64,000 bases of DNA from Muricauda sp. SCSIO 65647 (GTDB lineage Bacteria > Bacteroidota > Bacteroidia > Flavobacteriales > Flavobacteriaceae). The stretch covers positions 1,342,501 to 1,406,500 of the forward strand of contig NZ_CP091037.1 of the NCBI RefSeq assembly GCF_021534965.1. The letters are read 5' to 3'. The notes beneath the pieces were generated by a model. The model was not told where the DNA came from, did no database searches, and saw nothing but the letters and a program-made list of their open reading frames with translations. Both the position numbers and the translations under genes were made by a program. Of this stretch, positions 41,397-51,270 are shown piece by piece (position 1 is the stretch's first letter; every line of letters begins with the position of its first letter).

Positions 41397-42572
41397 ATGC
41401 GCAACCAAAAAGAAATAGTGTTCGATTCACGATACCCTTCGGTCGATGACCTACGAACAAAGGCACAAAAGCAGATACCCAGATTTGCCTTTGAATATAT
41501 AGATGGAGGCTGCAACGAAGAAATCAACCTACATAAAAACACCCGAGAGATCAGGGAAGTGGAGTTGGTGCCGAGCTATTTAAATAGCTATAAAGGTGCC
41601 AATCTAAAGACCGAACTTTTTGGGCATACTTATGATGCCCCCTTTGGCATTGCCCCAGTGGGCCTACAAGGGTTGATGTGGCCCAATGCTGCCGAAATCT
41701 TGGCCAAGGCAGCTTACCGGCACAACATTCCCTTTGTGTTGAGCACGGTGACCACCTCAAGTATTGAGCGTATCGGTGAACTGACCGAGGGCAGGGCATG
41801 GTTTCAATTGTATCATCCTACGGAAGAAGAACTGCGCAATGACTTGATTCGAAGGGCCGAAGCAGCGGGTTGTCCGGTACTGGTGCTGTTATGTGATACC
41901 CCTACTTTCGGATTCCGTCCAAAGGAAATAAGGAACGGCCTTTCAATGCCCCCAAAAATGACTCTTTCGAACCTATTGCAAATCTTTGGCAAACCTCGAT
42001 GGGCGTTTGAAACCTTGAAACATGGCCAACCCGGTTTCGAAGTGCTTAAGCCCTATATGTCAAAAAATCTCAATTTAAAACAGCTGGGGCTTTTTATGGA
42101 CCAAACCTTCAGCAAGCGTATGGATGTCGACAAAATAGCTCCTATTCGTGACCTTTGGAAAGGTAAATTGGTACTCAAGGGCGTAGTCACCGAACACGAT
42201 ACCGAAAAAGCCGTTCAACTGGGTCTCGACGGCATCATCGTTTCTAACCACGGTGGCCGTCAGTTAGATGCCGGTGAATCGGCCATCAAGCCCCTCACCC
42301 GAATCGCCAAAAACCATGGGGACAAGATTACCGTGATGATGGACAGTGGCCTACGTTCAGGCCCAGACATTGCCCGAACCCTGGGCAGTGGTGCACAATT
42401 CACCTTTTTGGGGCGGGCCTTCATGTACGGAGTGGCCGCATTGGGAAAATTAGGGGGCGAGCATACCATTTCATTGCTCAAAACACAATTAAAGCAGGTA
42501 ATGGAACAGATTGGCTGTGGGGAGATACACGAATTTCCAACCTTCAGAAAAGTTGATGATCAAGGTAAATGA
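41397..42572 (+). CDS. FMN-dependent alpha-hydroxy-acid oxidising protein (LldD-like)
   Basis: This 391-residue protein is of the lactate dehydrogenase (FMN) family, with APVGLQGLMWPNAAE, and the catalytic pair H285 and R288 in SNHGGRQLDAG. The final FMN-binding stretch is MMDSGLRSGPDIART. The 2,4-diketo acid hydrolase upstream yields L-lactate, and this enzyme would oxidise it to pyruvate, closing the route. It starts four bases after the mutarotase and is the last gene of the operon. Glycolate or another 2-hydroxy acid cannot be excluded. Confidence 0.9.
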   Translation: MRNQKEIVFDSRYPSVDDLRTKAQKQIPRFAFEYIDGGCNEEINLHKNTREIREVELVPSYLNSYKGANLKTELFGHTYDAPFGIAPVGLQGLMWPNAAEILAKAAYRHNIPFVLSTVTTSSIERIGELTEGRAWFQLYHPTEEELRNDLIRRAEAAGCPVLVLLCDTPTFGFRPKEIRNGLSMPPKMTLSNLLQIFGKPRWAFETLKHGQPGFEVLKPYMSKNLNLKQLGLFMDQTFSKRMDVDKIAPIRDLWKGKLVLKGVVTEHDTEKAVQLGLDGIIVSNHGGRQLDAGESAIKPLTRIAKNHGDKITVMMDSGLRSGPDIARTLGSGAQFTFLGRAFMYGVAALGKLGGEHTISLLKTQLKQVMEQIGCGEIHEFPTFRKVDDQGK

Positions 42573-42706
42573 AAAGTTTGCCAAGACCCTTCAATATGTT
42601 TCCATGAAACTTGGCCCGCAATTTCTTTATCACTGACCCAGTCTTTTAAAACACAGAAAAACGGTAACTTGTAATTGAACTTATGCACTTGGTTCGCAAA
42701 TAGAAT

Positions 42707-45511
42707 TTGAATGGTATGATCGCTGTTATTGGTCTGAAGTGTCCCTTTCCTGTTTTGACCGAACTTACCCTACATCAATATGTTTTGGCAGGCGGCAAAA
42801 AGCTATTGTTCACCTACATGTTACTGCTGCCCCTTACCATTTTCCCTCAGCAACATGATAGTGCGGCACTTCACGCCACCATGGCTGAAAAAATATACCT
42901 TCAATTGGGTCCGAAGGTGTATGCCACCGATCAGACCATATGGTTCAAAGCCGTAGTAATCGATACCGAAAATCATATCCCTACCGAACTTAGCAAAATT
43001 CTCTATGTCGATCTGATCGCGCCCAATGAACAAATCATGGCCCATAAAGTGGTTAAATTGGACCAAGGTACCGGCAGTGGTTTTTTCGAACTGCAAGATA
43101 GTTATATGCCGGGCCGCTATTTGATCAGGGCCTATACCCAATGGAATCGCAATTTTGGAACTGATTTCATGTTCAAGACATACGTTGAGGTTCTAGCGGC
43201 ATCAAGTAATGATAATAAAACCATTGTTGGCCCTATCAGCGTCGTTGAAAAGAGTGAAGGTCGATTATTTTTGAGCGGGCAACTTTCATCACTTCGGCCA
43301 AAGAGTCTAGGGCACACTTCCCAGAAAGAGACCAAGATGTACGTAAACTGGGCGCATGGAAAAGATACCATTGGTGTCAAACGAAATGATGGTGGTGTTT
43401 CCCCATTTGAATTTGAAATTCCCAAAAACATTGATTGGATCAATGTTTCAGTTGACGATGAAGATGGTCTTCGTAAAACAGAAACGGTCATCATCAACGA
43501 TTCTAAACTCAATGTTCGATTCTTTCCCGAAAGCGGTAAAATGGTCAACGGATTCAGAAACAAGATCGGCTTTAAGGCGGTAGGTTTCGATGGCAAGGGC
43601 AAAAGGGTCAAGGGGGTGGTTTTCGATAATAAGGGCAATAAGGTGACCACTTTTGATAGCAATGATCTAGGAATGGGCTTTTTTTTCTTGGAAGCCGCTA
43701 TCGGTACAACCTACCATGCGAAAATCTTGTCTGGAGACAATCTATTCAGGGATGGGGCCTATGCCCTGCCGGAAACCTTTTCAAAAGGAAGCATCCTTGC
43801 TGTGGCCAGAACCGATAATAAGATCAGGATCAAGGTATTCTCAAATGAACTTAAAGATTCCGTTTCGGTAAAGGTCAGCTGTAGGGGAAAAGATTATTAT
43901 TCAGTCGATGGGTCATTGCAGAAAGAACGCTTGGTTTTTGAACTGGCTTCCAACAGCTTACCGGAGGGAATCATCGCCTTTACACTCATGAACGGGAACA
44001 AGGTACCTGTGGCCGAACGGCTGTACTTCAATGAACATGGAACGCAAAATTCGGGGGGCAAATTGGCCATTGACAAGTCTGAATATGCCACACGAGAGCA
44101 GACCAAACTTGACATTGACGAGTCAAAATCGATTGAAGAAACCGCTGATGTCAATGGTTCGGTACTGGTTATGAACAGCGACCTATACCAGGCAGAAAGC
44201 CAAAACATACGTTCTTATTTTCTTTTGAGTTCAGAACTTTTGGGCAAAATCGAAAATCCGGGGTATTACTTTAGCGAGGAAAATCAAAGGCGTTCGCACG
44301 ATCTGGATGCACTGTTGCTGACCCAAGGGCACACGTACAAATATCCCATAAAGAGAAACGGAGCCTCCTTCTTTTGGCCAGAACGCGGGCTGTCCGTCAA
44401 AGGAAGAATACGGGCCACCGGTTCAAAAAAAGAAGCGGTGAAAGCTATCGGACTGGTGTTGACCGTTTTTGACAAAGAGCCATCCATCTATTTGCAACAG
44501 ACCGATAGTCTGGGCAGGTTTGATTTCTTGTTGGATGACACCTATGGAAATCGCAAACGGATATTGCTCCAAACCAACCATCTTAAAAACAAAAAAGGAA
44601 ACATCGACATTTCATTGGAAACCCATAGCCCTCCTAAAATCGTTTACGAACATAGGCCAGTGGCACAACAAACACATCCTGTGATAAAAGCGGCGGACTT
44701 GGCCCACCAATGGCGAAGAAAAACAGCGGCCTCATTTGATTCGCTCTACAATGTCACCCAACTCGAAGAAGTGGTTGTCGAAGGGTATCGATTGACCCCC
44801 GAGCGTCAAAAAATTTATGGGGGTTATGGGGAACCAGACGTGATCATTCGTGGAGAAACCCTTTTGAAAAAAGAAAAAGATTGGTCGTATGGCCTATTCA
44901 GCATTCTAATGGCAAGTTATCCCGATCAAATTGAAATCGAACGGTTTTCAGATGGGTTCATGTTGGCCCATATAGTGGCGGGCGGTGAACCGACCCTATT
45001 ACTGGTAGACGGCCGGTTGCTACAAAAACACGAATATGCATTTGTGCCCCAAATGTCTCCCGAAATCGTTGAGAGTGTCGAACTGATCAAATATGCCAAA
45101 TTCTTCAAGAACAAGTACCTCACCGTTTTTCCTGATGCAGACCCATTTTATTCACCAGATGTAGGCCACGCTATTTCCATATTTACCAAAGGTGGGGTAG
45201 GAATACGGGGTTCGGCAAAGCCCATACCCGGAACACTGGATACCACAATCAACGTATTGTCTCCCACAAAAGAGTTCCCGGTTCCCCAATATGGCCAAGA
45301 TGGGGCCGCCAATGACCAAAAACCTGATTTGAGACCCTTGATCTATTGGAATCCCGATATAAGAACCGACCAGCACCATAAGGCTTCGATTGAATTTTAT
45401 AATGGCGATGTAGCGGGCGACCATACCATAATCGTTGAAACCATTTCTGAAGATGGCCGAATCGGGCATGAAGAAAAAGAATATACTATAATCGAAAGGT
45501 CGAACCGGTAG
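42707..45511 (+). CDS. Large secreted protein with macroglobulin-like and TonB-plug-like parts
   Basis: This protein of up to 934 residues begins with a hydrophobic stretch (LLFTYMLLLPLTIFPQQ), a likely signal peptide whose true start is uncertain: ATG 42707, or a TTG near 42785. The N-terminal half resembles MG-type macroglobulin domains (EKIYLQLGPKVYATDQTIWF). Near residue 685 comes LEEVVVEGYRLTPERQK, then a region like the plug domain of TonB-dependent receptors, ending at 934 without the beta-barrel. Such proteins are common in flavobacteria but unassigned. It follows the fucose operon by about 130 bp and is convergent with the next operon. Confidence 0.65.
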   Translation: MNGMIAVIGLKCPFPVLTELTLHQYVLAGGKKLLFTYMLLLPLTIFPQQHDSAALHATMAEKIYLQLGPKVYATDQTIWFKAVVIDTENHIPTELSKILYVDLIAPNEQIMAHKVVKLDQGTGSGFFELQDSYMPGRYLIRAYTQWNRNFGTDFMFKTYVEVLAASSNDNKTIVGPISVVEKSEGRLFLSGQLSSLRPKSLGHTSQKETKMYVNWAHGKDTIGVKRNDGGVSPFEFEIPKNIDWINVSVDDEDGLRKTETVIINDSKLNVRFFPESGKMVNGFRNKIGFKAVGFDGKGKRVKGVVFDNKGNKVTTFDSNDLGMGFFFLEAAIGTTYHAKILSGDNLFRDGAYALPETFSKGSILAVARTDNKIRIKVFSNELKDSVSVKVSCRGKDYYSVDGSLQKERLVFELASNSLPEGIIAFTLMNGNKVPVAERLYFNEHGTQNSGGKLAIDKSEYATREQTKLDIDESKSIEETADVNGSVLVMNSDLYQAESQNIRSYFLLSSELLGKIENPGYYFSEENQRRSHDLDALLLTQGHTYKYPIKRNGASFFWPERGLSVKGRIRATGSKKEAVKAIGLVLTVFDKEPSIYLQQTDSLGRFDFLLDDTYGNRKRILLQTNHLKNKKGNIDISLETHSPPKIVYEHRPVAQQTHPVIKAADLAHQWRRKTAASFDSLYNVTQLEEVVVEGYRLTPERQKIYGGYGEPDVIIRGETLLKKEKDWSYGLFSILMASYPDQIEIERFSDGFMLAHIVAGGEPTLLLVDGRLLQKHEYAFVPQMSPEIVESVELIKYAKFFKNKYLTVFPDADPFYSPDVGHAISIFTKGGVGIRGSAKPIPGTLDTTINVLSPTKEFPVPQYGQDGAANDQKPDLRPLIYWNPDIRTDQHHKASIEFYNGDVAGDHTIIVETISEDGRIGHEEKEYTIIERSNR

Positions 45512-45570
45512 TAGCCTTAAATCTGTCGAGTTGAATCAATTACCAGATGTTTAGCTTCTTGGCCCGATGT

Positions 45571-47124
45571 TCATTTTTGGTCATGTTCACCTTTCAGCGC
45601 CTCAAAAGTTTTGATCATTTCCGCCAGTTTTTCAGGATGTGATTGGGCAAGATCATATTGCTGCCCAAGGTCGTCTTTTAAATTGTAGAGCTGGTATTCG
45701 GTTGAATTTCCCAGTTCTATCCCTACATTTTTGTTGATGGCCACTCCATGGTACGGAGGTATCATCAGCCAGTTTCCACTTCTCAGGGCGGTTCTTGAAG
45801 TTGCTTCCAGCACTAAATTGTCTCTTCCTTTGTCACTGGTGCCCAATAGGGCATTCAATACATTCTTGCTGTCAGAAATGTTCACTTCTTCCATCCCGAT
45901 CAACTTGGCGATAGATGCCAATAGATCCATCTGGCAGACCATGGCATCTGATACCCCAGGTTGAATGGTACCGTTCCAATAGGTGATAAAGGGTACCCTG
46001 GTGCCTGCTTCGAACAGACTATATTTGCCACCGCGCAAACCACCACTGGGGTCGTGGTTTCCTACTTTTTCTACCGCCTCGTCATAATAGCCATCATTTA
46101 AAACAGGGCCATTGTCACTTGATAGAATCACCAAGGTATTGTCTAGAATACCCTCCTCTTTTAAGGTTTTCATGAACTCGCCAACACACCAATCGGCCTC
46201 CACAATGACATCGCCCCTTGGACCCATTCCTGATTTTCCGACAAATCTCGCATGTGGTGTTCTTGGCACATGGGGCTGTTGTAGGGCATAGTACAAAAAG
46301 AAAGGTTGGTCTTTATGGGTTTTGACATAGGCTTGTGCCTTTTTCAAAAAGTTGTCGGCCATATCGACATCACTCCATTTGGCAGCTTCACCACCTTTCA
46401 TGTAGCCGATTCTTGGTATGCCATTGACGATACTGTTGTTATGGCCATGGTGCCATTTCATGGTCAGTAGCCCCGGATGCGTGATGGCCGTGGGCTCTCC
46501 TTCAAAATTGTGGGCATAATCGACTTCAATGGGATCGTTGGGATCCAGGTTTTCAACCCGGCCATTCTTTATGTATACCGTAGGAACCCGGTCTTGTGTA
46601 GCGGCCAAAATATACGATTCATCAAAACCGACCTCATTGGGCCCTGGTGAAATGCGCTGGTTCCAATTCACCTGACCATCGCCCAGCCCTAAATGCCATT
46701 TGCCCACTATTGCGGTATGGTATCCTTGCTTTTTGAGCAATTTGGGAAGTGTCTGTTGTTCGGTCGAAATCAATAGGGGGGCGGTACCTGACAGTATCTT
46801 GGCGTTTTTGTTCCTCCAAGGATAAACCCCGGTCAACAAGGCATATCTACTGGGGGTGCAGGTAGCTGAAGAAGCGTACCCGTTGGTAAATTTGATCCCT
46901 CCATGGGCCAGGGCATCCATGTTCGGCGTTTGAATCTCGGTGGCACCGTAAGCACCCACATCGCCATAGCCAAGATCATCGAGGTAGATAATGACAATGT
47001 TCGGTTTCTTTATTGTGTCGTAGTCAGATTCCGCTTTGGCCGTACTTTCTTTTGCCTTGTTTTTACAGCCAATACTGACCGTTAACATCAAAAGTATCAA
47101 GATAAAGTTCTGTGCCTTTTTCAT
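45571..47124 (-). CDS. Sulfatase, S1 family, lipoprotein (second copy)
   Basis: Counting from ATG 47124, this 517-residue protein has a lipobox (C20 in SIGCKN) and the formylglycine motif C89-T-P-S-R followed by YALLTG. The metal-binding start is YLDDLGYGD, with SSDNGPV later. It differs from the fucose-operon sulfatase in loops and order of motifs, so a different sulfate ester is likely. It is the last gene of the minus-strand operon, 25 bases after the FAD-oxidoreductase stop. A longer start at 47178 would overlap that gene. Confidence 0.9.
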   Translation of the reverse strand: MKKAQNFILILLMLTVSIGCKNKAKESTAKAESDYDTIKKPNIVIIYLDDLGYGDVGAYGATEIQTPNMDALAHGGIKFTNGYASSATCTPSRYALLTGVYPWRNKNAKILSGTAPLLISTEQQTLPKLLKKQGYHTAIVGKWHLGLGDGQVNWNQRISPGPNEVGFDESYILAATQDRVPTVYIKNGRVENLDPNDPIEVDYAHNFEGEPTAITHPGLLTMKWHHGHNNSIVNGIPRIGYMKGGEAAKWSDVDMADNFLKKAQAYVKTHKDQPFFLYYALQQPHVPRTPHARFVGKSGMGPRGDVIVEADWCVGEFMKTLKEEGILDNTLVILSSDNGPVLNDGYYDEAVEKVGNHDPSGGLRGGKYSLFEAGTRVPFITYWNGTIQPGVSDAMVCQMDLLASIAKLIGMEEVNISDSKNVLNALLGTSDKGRDNLVLEATSRTALRSGNWLMIPPYHGVAINKNVGIELGNSTEYQLYNLKDDLGQQYDLAQSHPEKLAEMIKTFEALKGEHDQK

Positions 47125-47149
47125 TTGTCCATACATGTGGTTCAACCCC

Positions 47150-49003
47150 TCATTCAGAGCCCAAGGGTTTTCCTTCAAAATCGATTTCTTTTTCGAAGGG
47201 CCGTAAAATCTGATCTACAAGAATACTGACGGTTCTTCTGTTCAGCTCATTTTCTTTTGAAAGTGGTTGATCAATGTGCCACTTTTTCCAATTGTTCTCA
47301 ATGTAATTGACATCGTATTCTTTATCAATGACCGAAAAGACCCCCTCCAAAAATTTCAAGGTAGCCCCCTTTCCCGAGGCTGTGATTTTGTCAGCCTTCG
47401 GATAATAATCCAGAAGCCCTTGTTTCAGTTCATGTTCTGAAACGATGCGGCCAGGGTAAAACCAAGTCTCGTTCGCCCATTTGTATGGCACTCCATATCC
47501 TTTCAATATCCCGGTCGCGCCGATACGCTGCATTGCCGCAAACGCCGCGTCATCTGTAGAAACATCGATAAAGGGCATCAGGTACGCCTTGCTTGCCAAT
47601 AAGCTGTTCTGCACATCACGCACCGAAACCCCGCTCGTGTTCTGCTTTTTTTGCACGGCAGTTGCCGCCATGGCACCGGCAGCTTGGCCAATACCCAAAA
47701 CCACAGGTTGTAATCGGGTAGTACCGTTCACAATATTCGATACGCTGATGTTCTTATCGGCCACCAAAAAGTTCCCTGCTTTTTCGGGGATCATGGCCCC
47801 CATGGGTATCGTATAGCTGGGCACCTTGATGTTGATAAAATCGATTTCTGGTGCCGCCTCGTTTTTATCATGGTGATGGTCGATGGGGTAATCGCCTATG
47901 GCGACCCCCGTTCTGTAGAAAGTAAAATCATAGGGCCGTTCTAAATGATCAACGGTCAAAAACACCTTGCCCTTGGCCCTTCGGCCCTCTCTGTGATAGG
48001 GTATCATGGGATAACCATCTTTTGTGGGAAACTCATCGGCTAGCCGCAAATGGGCAAAGCCCAAATCGTTCTGAATATAATAGATGAACCCCTGTGTGAA
48101 CGCTTTGGCCTTTTCAATCTCTTTTTCAACCTCTTCTTCTGATAGGTTGGGCCAATCAATGTAGAAATCATTTCCACAGTTTGGCCAATTGATCATGTAC
48201 TTACCATTAGGCAACTTTCCGTAGTTCAGCATCTGTTGGCAGTCTGAAACCGACCCGAACATCTCACCGCCCTCACGCTTGCAGGCACATTCGAAAGCTT
48301 TTGGGTCATAATCTCTCGGCTTTTTCACCAAGCCTTTTTTTCTGTGCGTCTCCAGATTTTTTGAAACATCCTCTAAAATTGCCACATAGGTCAAATCTTG
48401 AATGATAGCATTGGCCTTTTCTGGGGCTTCTTTTTCGGCCGTGTCAGACTTTGCATCCATTCCAAGTCTAAATTCCGCTTCGACCATGGGCAGCAATTCA
48501 CCTGTTTCTGTGGCATCGATCAAAACTTTTGCGGTGGTACTATACTTTTTTCCGTTCTTGTCATAAACGACCTTCCAACCTTCACCCTCTTTTTCAACGG
48601 TTTGGTATGCTGCACTGAACTGAACATCTAAACCATCGATATCGGCCATCTCTTTTAAAATCTTGTCGCCTACCGATGGCTCGAACAGGGTATGGCTTAC
48701 CCAACCTGTGGCCAAGGCCTTAGCACCCCCATAATGGTCGCGCAACCGCTGCCTGAACTCACCCCAGATACCGGAGGGTAGGTTGTGGTTACCGTCAATG
48801 GCCGAAACCCCTGCCGAGGTCAACATGCCCCCCAACCATGTGGTGCGCTCAAGAACCTGCACCTTTACACCGCTTCGTGCCGCTTGAATGCCCGCGGCCG
48901 TGCCCCCTGCGCCACCGCCAATAATCAAGACATCGACTTGTTGTTGGCCAGTGGCCAAGAACATCAAAAACAGTGCGGGCAAAAGGCTAAAATATCGGCT
49001 CAT
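47150..49003 (-). CDS. FAD-dependent oxidoreductase, PF12831 type, secreted
   Basis: This 617-residue protein has a signal peptide (MSRYFSLLPALFLMFLATGQ), an FAD-binding Rossmann motif VDVLIIGGGAGGTAAG, a central substrate domain, and the late VLGIGQAAGAMAA that closes the FAD site. Members of this family are frequent in polysaccharide-use loci of Bacteroidetes, but their reactions are mostly unknown. ATG 49003 is preferred over 49045 because the signal peptide then begins at the N-terminus. Its start lies four bases before the GHL10 stop on the same strand. Confidence 0.85.
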   Translation of the reverse strand: MSRYFSLLPALFLMFLATGQQQVDVLIIGGGAGGTAAGIQAARSGVKVQVLERTTWLGGMLTSAGVSAIDGNHNLPSGIWGEFRQRLRDHYGGAKALATGWVSHTLFEPSVGDKILKEMADIDGLDVQFSAAYQTVEKEGEGWKVVYDKNGKKYSTTAKVLIDATETGELLPMVEAEFRLGMDAKSDTAEKEAPEKANAIIQDLTYVAILEDVSKNLETHRKKGLVKKPRDYDPKAFECACKREGGEMFGSVSDCQQMLNYGKLPNGKYMINWPNCGNDFYIDWPNLSEEEVEKEIEKAKAFTQGFIYYIQNDLGFAHLRLADEFPTKDGYPMIPYHREGRRAKGKVFLTVDHLERPYDFTFYRTGVAIGDYPIDHHHDKNEAAPEIDFINIKVPSYTIPMGAMIPEKAGNFLVADKNISVSNIVNGTTRLQPVVLGIGQAAGAMAATAVQKKQNTSGVSVRDVQNSLLASKAYLMPFIDVSTDDAAFAAMQRIGATGILKGYGVPYKWANETWFYPGRIVSEHELKQGLLDYYPKADKITASGKGATLKFLEGVFSVIDKEYDVNYIENNWKKWHIDQPLSKENELNRRTVSILVDQILRPFEKEIDFEGKPLGSE

Positions 49004-49007
49004 CACA

Positions 49008-50099
49008 TTAGAGTTTTGGATACGTTTTTTCAAAAAATAATTCATGGTCTTTCAATCCTTCATAAAAGAAGAACACCTCGCTCTCAAGACCATACTTCCG
49101 GTTGGTCTTGATCATCTCTTGCAAGAATGTCCGAGACGGTACATACCCATCGACTTTCAACAACACCCCCGGTACAAACGGAACCGTACTGTCTTTGGGC
49201 ATGAACTGTAAATTCGATTGCAAGGTTGATTCATAGGCCTTGATGTCATATCGATAGACCTGCGGAATGATGGTATCGACCCACCCTTTTTCTACCCAAG
49301 TGGGCCAATTCTGAAGGTACTCTTCTTTGCTCCACGGAAAGATACTGGGCGCCATGGTCACCAACACCTGCTGATCGATCGCCTTGACTGTCTTATAAAG
49401 CCTTTCTGCAAACTCATCAAGCTTGCCGGCCCGCCAATCGACCCAATCGGAATCTTTGTAATCTTTCGGTGGGGAAACCCCGTCATGTTCTTTTTTATAC
49501 CATTCTACGGTAAAGGGATCGTACCCTGCCGTAGAGGGATTCGCTGGCAATCGGTCATCGCCCTGAATACCGTCAATATCATAGTTTTCAACCACCTCTG
49601 CAATGAGCGATAAGAGAAAATTCTGTACTTCGGGGTGAAAGGCGTTCATCCATTGAAAGCCATTCTTTGAAACCAGATTTCCTTGATTGTCAATTGCCCG
49701 CCAATTTGGCTTTGCCCGTAAAATATGTCCGCCATCAGCTTCTTGGTAACTGCTCGAAAAACCGAACTCGAACCAAGCATGAACCTTCAACCCCTCGGCA
49801 TGTGCCGTTTGTATGAGTTCTTCCAAAATATCACGGTCGGCAAATCTTGGTGCTACTTCTTTACCGAACGTTTTTTGCATCACCACGCTCGGGTAGAGTG
49901 TATGGCCCCGGTTCCAAACCACTACATAGATTTGCTCAAACCCGTAGGTCTTGCAGCGTTGTACCACTTCTTCAATCCCCTCTTTGCTGTCTAACGCCTT
50001 GCTGGCCACATCGGTGAGCCAGACCCCTTTTTGGGATTGTGCACCACCAAGCAAGGTGGTTAAAACGGCAAGCCATAAAAAAAATCTTTGGGCGATCAT
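49008..50099 (-). CDS. Glycosyl-hydrolase-like GHL10 family protein (PF02638)
   Basis: This 363-residue secreted protein has a signal peptide (to about GGAQSQ) and a TIM-barrel of the PF02638 type: KGVWLTDVASK, WNRGHTLYPS, VHAWFEFGFSS, and DGIQGDDRLPANP. The family is related to GH10-like enzymes, but few members are tested. It overlaps the AGE gene by four bases. It should cut or bind the glycan handled by this operon. Confidence 0.8.
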   Translation of the reverse strand: MIAQRFFLWLAVLTTLLGGAQSQKGVWLTDVASKALDSKEGIEEVVQRCKTYGFEQIYVVVWNRGHTLYPSVVMQKTFGKEVAPRFADRDILEELIQTAHAEGLKVHAWFEFGFSSSYQEADGGHILRAKPNWRAIDNQGNLVSKNGFQWMNAFHPEVQNFLLSLIAEVVENYDIDGIQGDDRLPANPSTAGYDPFTVEWYKKEHDGVSPPKDYKDSDWVDWRAGKLDEFAERLYKTVKAIDQQVLVTMAPSIFPWSKEEYLQNWPTWVEKGWVDTIIPQVYRYDIKAYESTLQSNLQFMPKDSTVPFVPGVLLKVDGYVPSRTFLQEMIKTNRKYGLESEVFFFYEGLKDHELFFEKTYPKL

Positions 50100-51250
50100 T
50101 TTTCAAGTGTTTTCCAAATCTGCAACAAGGCCCTTGGTACATGAAAGCACCCTTTCCATTTACCTCCCTTTAACTTCATGAACACTTCGCCTTGACGGTT
50201 CAAGTATCCGTACCATTCCCCTCCATTTTTGGTATCCCTAAAATGGCTCCAAGTATACTCATGTACTTTTTCAAACCAATTTTTTGCCTTTGGGCTTTGG
50301 GTCAAGGCATAGGTTTTGGCTAAGGCCACCAAGGTCTCGAGATGCACCCACCACAGTTTTTGGTCCCATTCCAATTGTTGGGGCGGATGGCCTTTTGCAT
50401 CCAAAAAATAGAAAATACCACCATACCGATCGTCCCATCCTTGTTCAAGTTGTTGAAACATGATCTGCCCCGCTTTATCGATCAGATGCGTATCGTTGTT
50501 GCGATGGCCCAAATCCATCAAGAACCACATGGCCTCGATGGCATGCCCGGGGTTCAACAGCCTGCCCTCAAAGCTATCGACCAATCCGCCATCGATACCC
50601 ACGTTCTCATAGACCAGCCCTGACTTCTCTTCGTAGAAGCTGTTGAGGATCAGATCGGCAATGTCATTGGTCAACGTTTCTACTTGATCGTTTTTTAAGA
50701 GGTGTTCGAGTTCTAATGAAAGGTTGCAGAGAATCATGGGCAGCGCAAAATTCTGTAGCTCACGGGTGCCTGGGTACAACTTATTGTATTGCCCCTTCGG
50801 GTCGTCTTTTCGCCTTAAAATGTTCTCAAAGGTATCGATCGCGATTCGGGCGTACCTGTCATCGGGTTCTAACCGGTAGTAGGCCCCAAAAGCCATGGCC
50901 GCAAAGCAGTCTGAGAAAATATTATAGGGCTGCACCAAAGGTTGCCCTTGCCGGTTTAGCGAAAAATACCAATTGCCGTGTTCATCCCTGCCGTGTTTTT
51001 CTAAAAAATCAATGCCGTTTTTGGCAATGGCCCTCCAAGCAATTTTTTGCTCGATTTCACTGAAGAGTACGGAAAACATCCATGCTTGACGGGCTTGCAG
51101 CCAAATAAATTTATCCGTATCATATACTTTTCCGTTCTGATCCAAACAGGTGAAATAACCCCCGTGTGTTTCATCAATAGCGTTGCGCTCCCAAAAAGGG
51201 ATGACCTCGTTCAGAAGTTCTTGCCTGTATATTTCAGCGTAGTGGTTCAC
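50096..51250 (-). CDS. AGE-family epimerase/isomerase
   Basis: This 384-residue protein has the (alpha/alpha)6 barrel of N-acylglucosamine 2-epimerases. The His-containing motif NPGHAIEAMWFL near residue 230 and WWVHLETLVAL near 305 hold the catalytic His residues. The family includes cellobiose, mannose and N-acyl sugar epimerases, and I cannot choose among them. No signal peptide is present, so it acts on an imported sugar. Next to a sodium symporter and a sulfatase it probably converts the released sugar. Confidence 0.88.
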   Translation of the reverse strand: MNHYAEIYRQELLNEVIPFWERNAIDETHGGYFTCLDQNGKVYDTDKFIWLQARQAWMFSVLFSEIEQKIAWRAIAKNGIDFLEKHGRDEHGNWYFSLNRQGQPLVQPYNIFSDCFAAMAFGAYYRLEPDDRYARIAIDTFENILRRKDDPKGQYNKLYPGTRELQNFALPMILCNLSLELEHLLKNDQVETLTNDIADLILNSFYEEKSGLVYENVGIDGGLVDSFEGRLLNPGHAIEAMWFLMDLGHRNNDTHLIDKAGQIMFQQLEQGWDDRYGGIFYFLDAKGHPPQQLEWDQKLWWVHLETLVALAKTYALTQSPKAKNWFEKVHEYTWSHFRDTKNGGEWYGYLNRQGEVFMKLKGGKWKGCFHVPRALLQIWKTLEK

Positions 51251-51270
51251 GTTATCTTCTAATATCTTGT

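Noticed and set aside
42573-42706. Extra gene between the lactate-oxidising enzyme and the 934-aa protein
   Set aside because: No open frame with a plausible start; the stretch holds only a poor promoter-like region.
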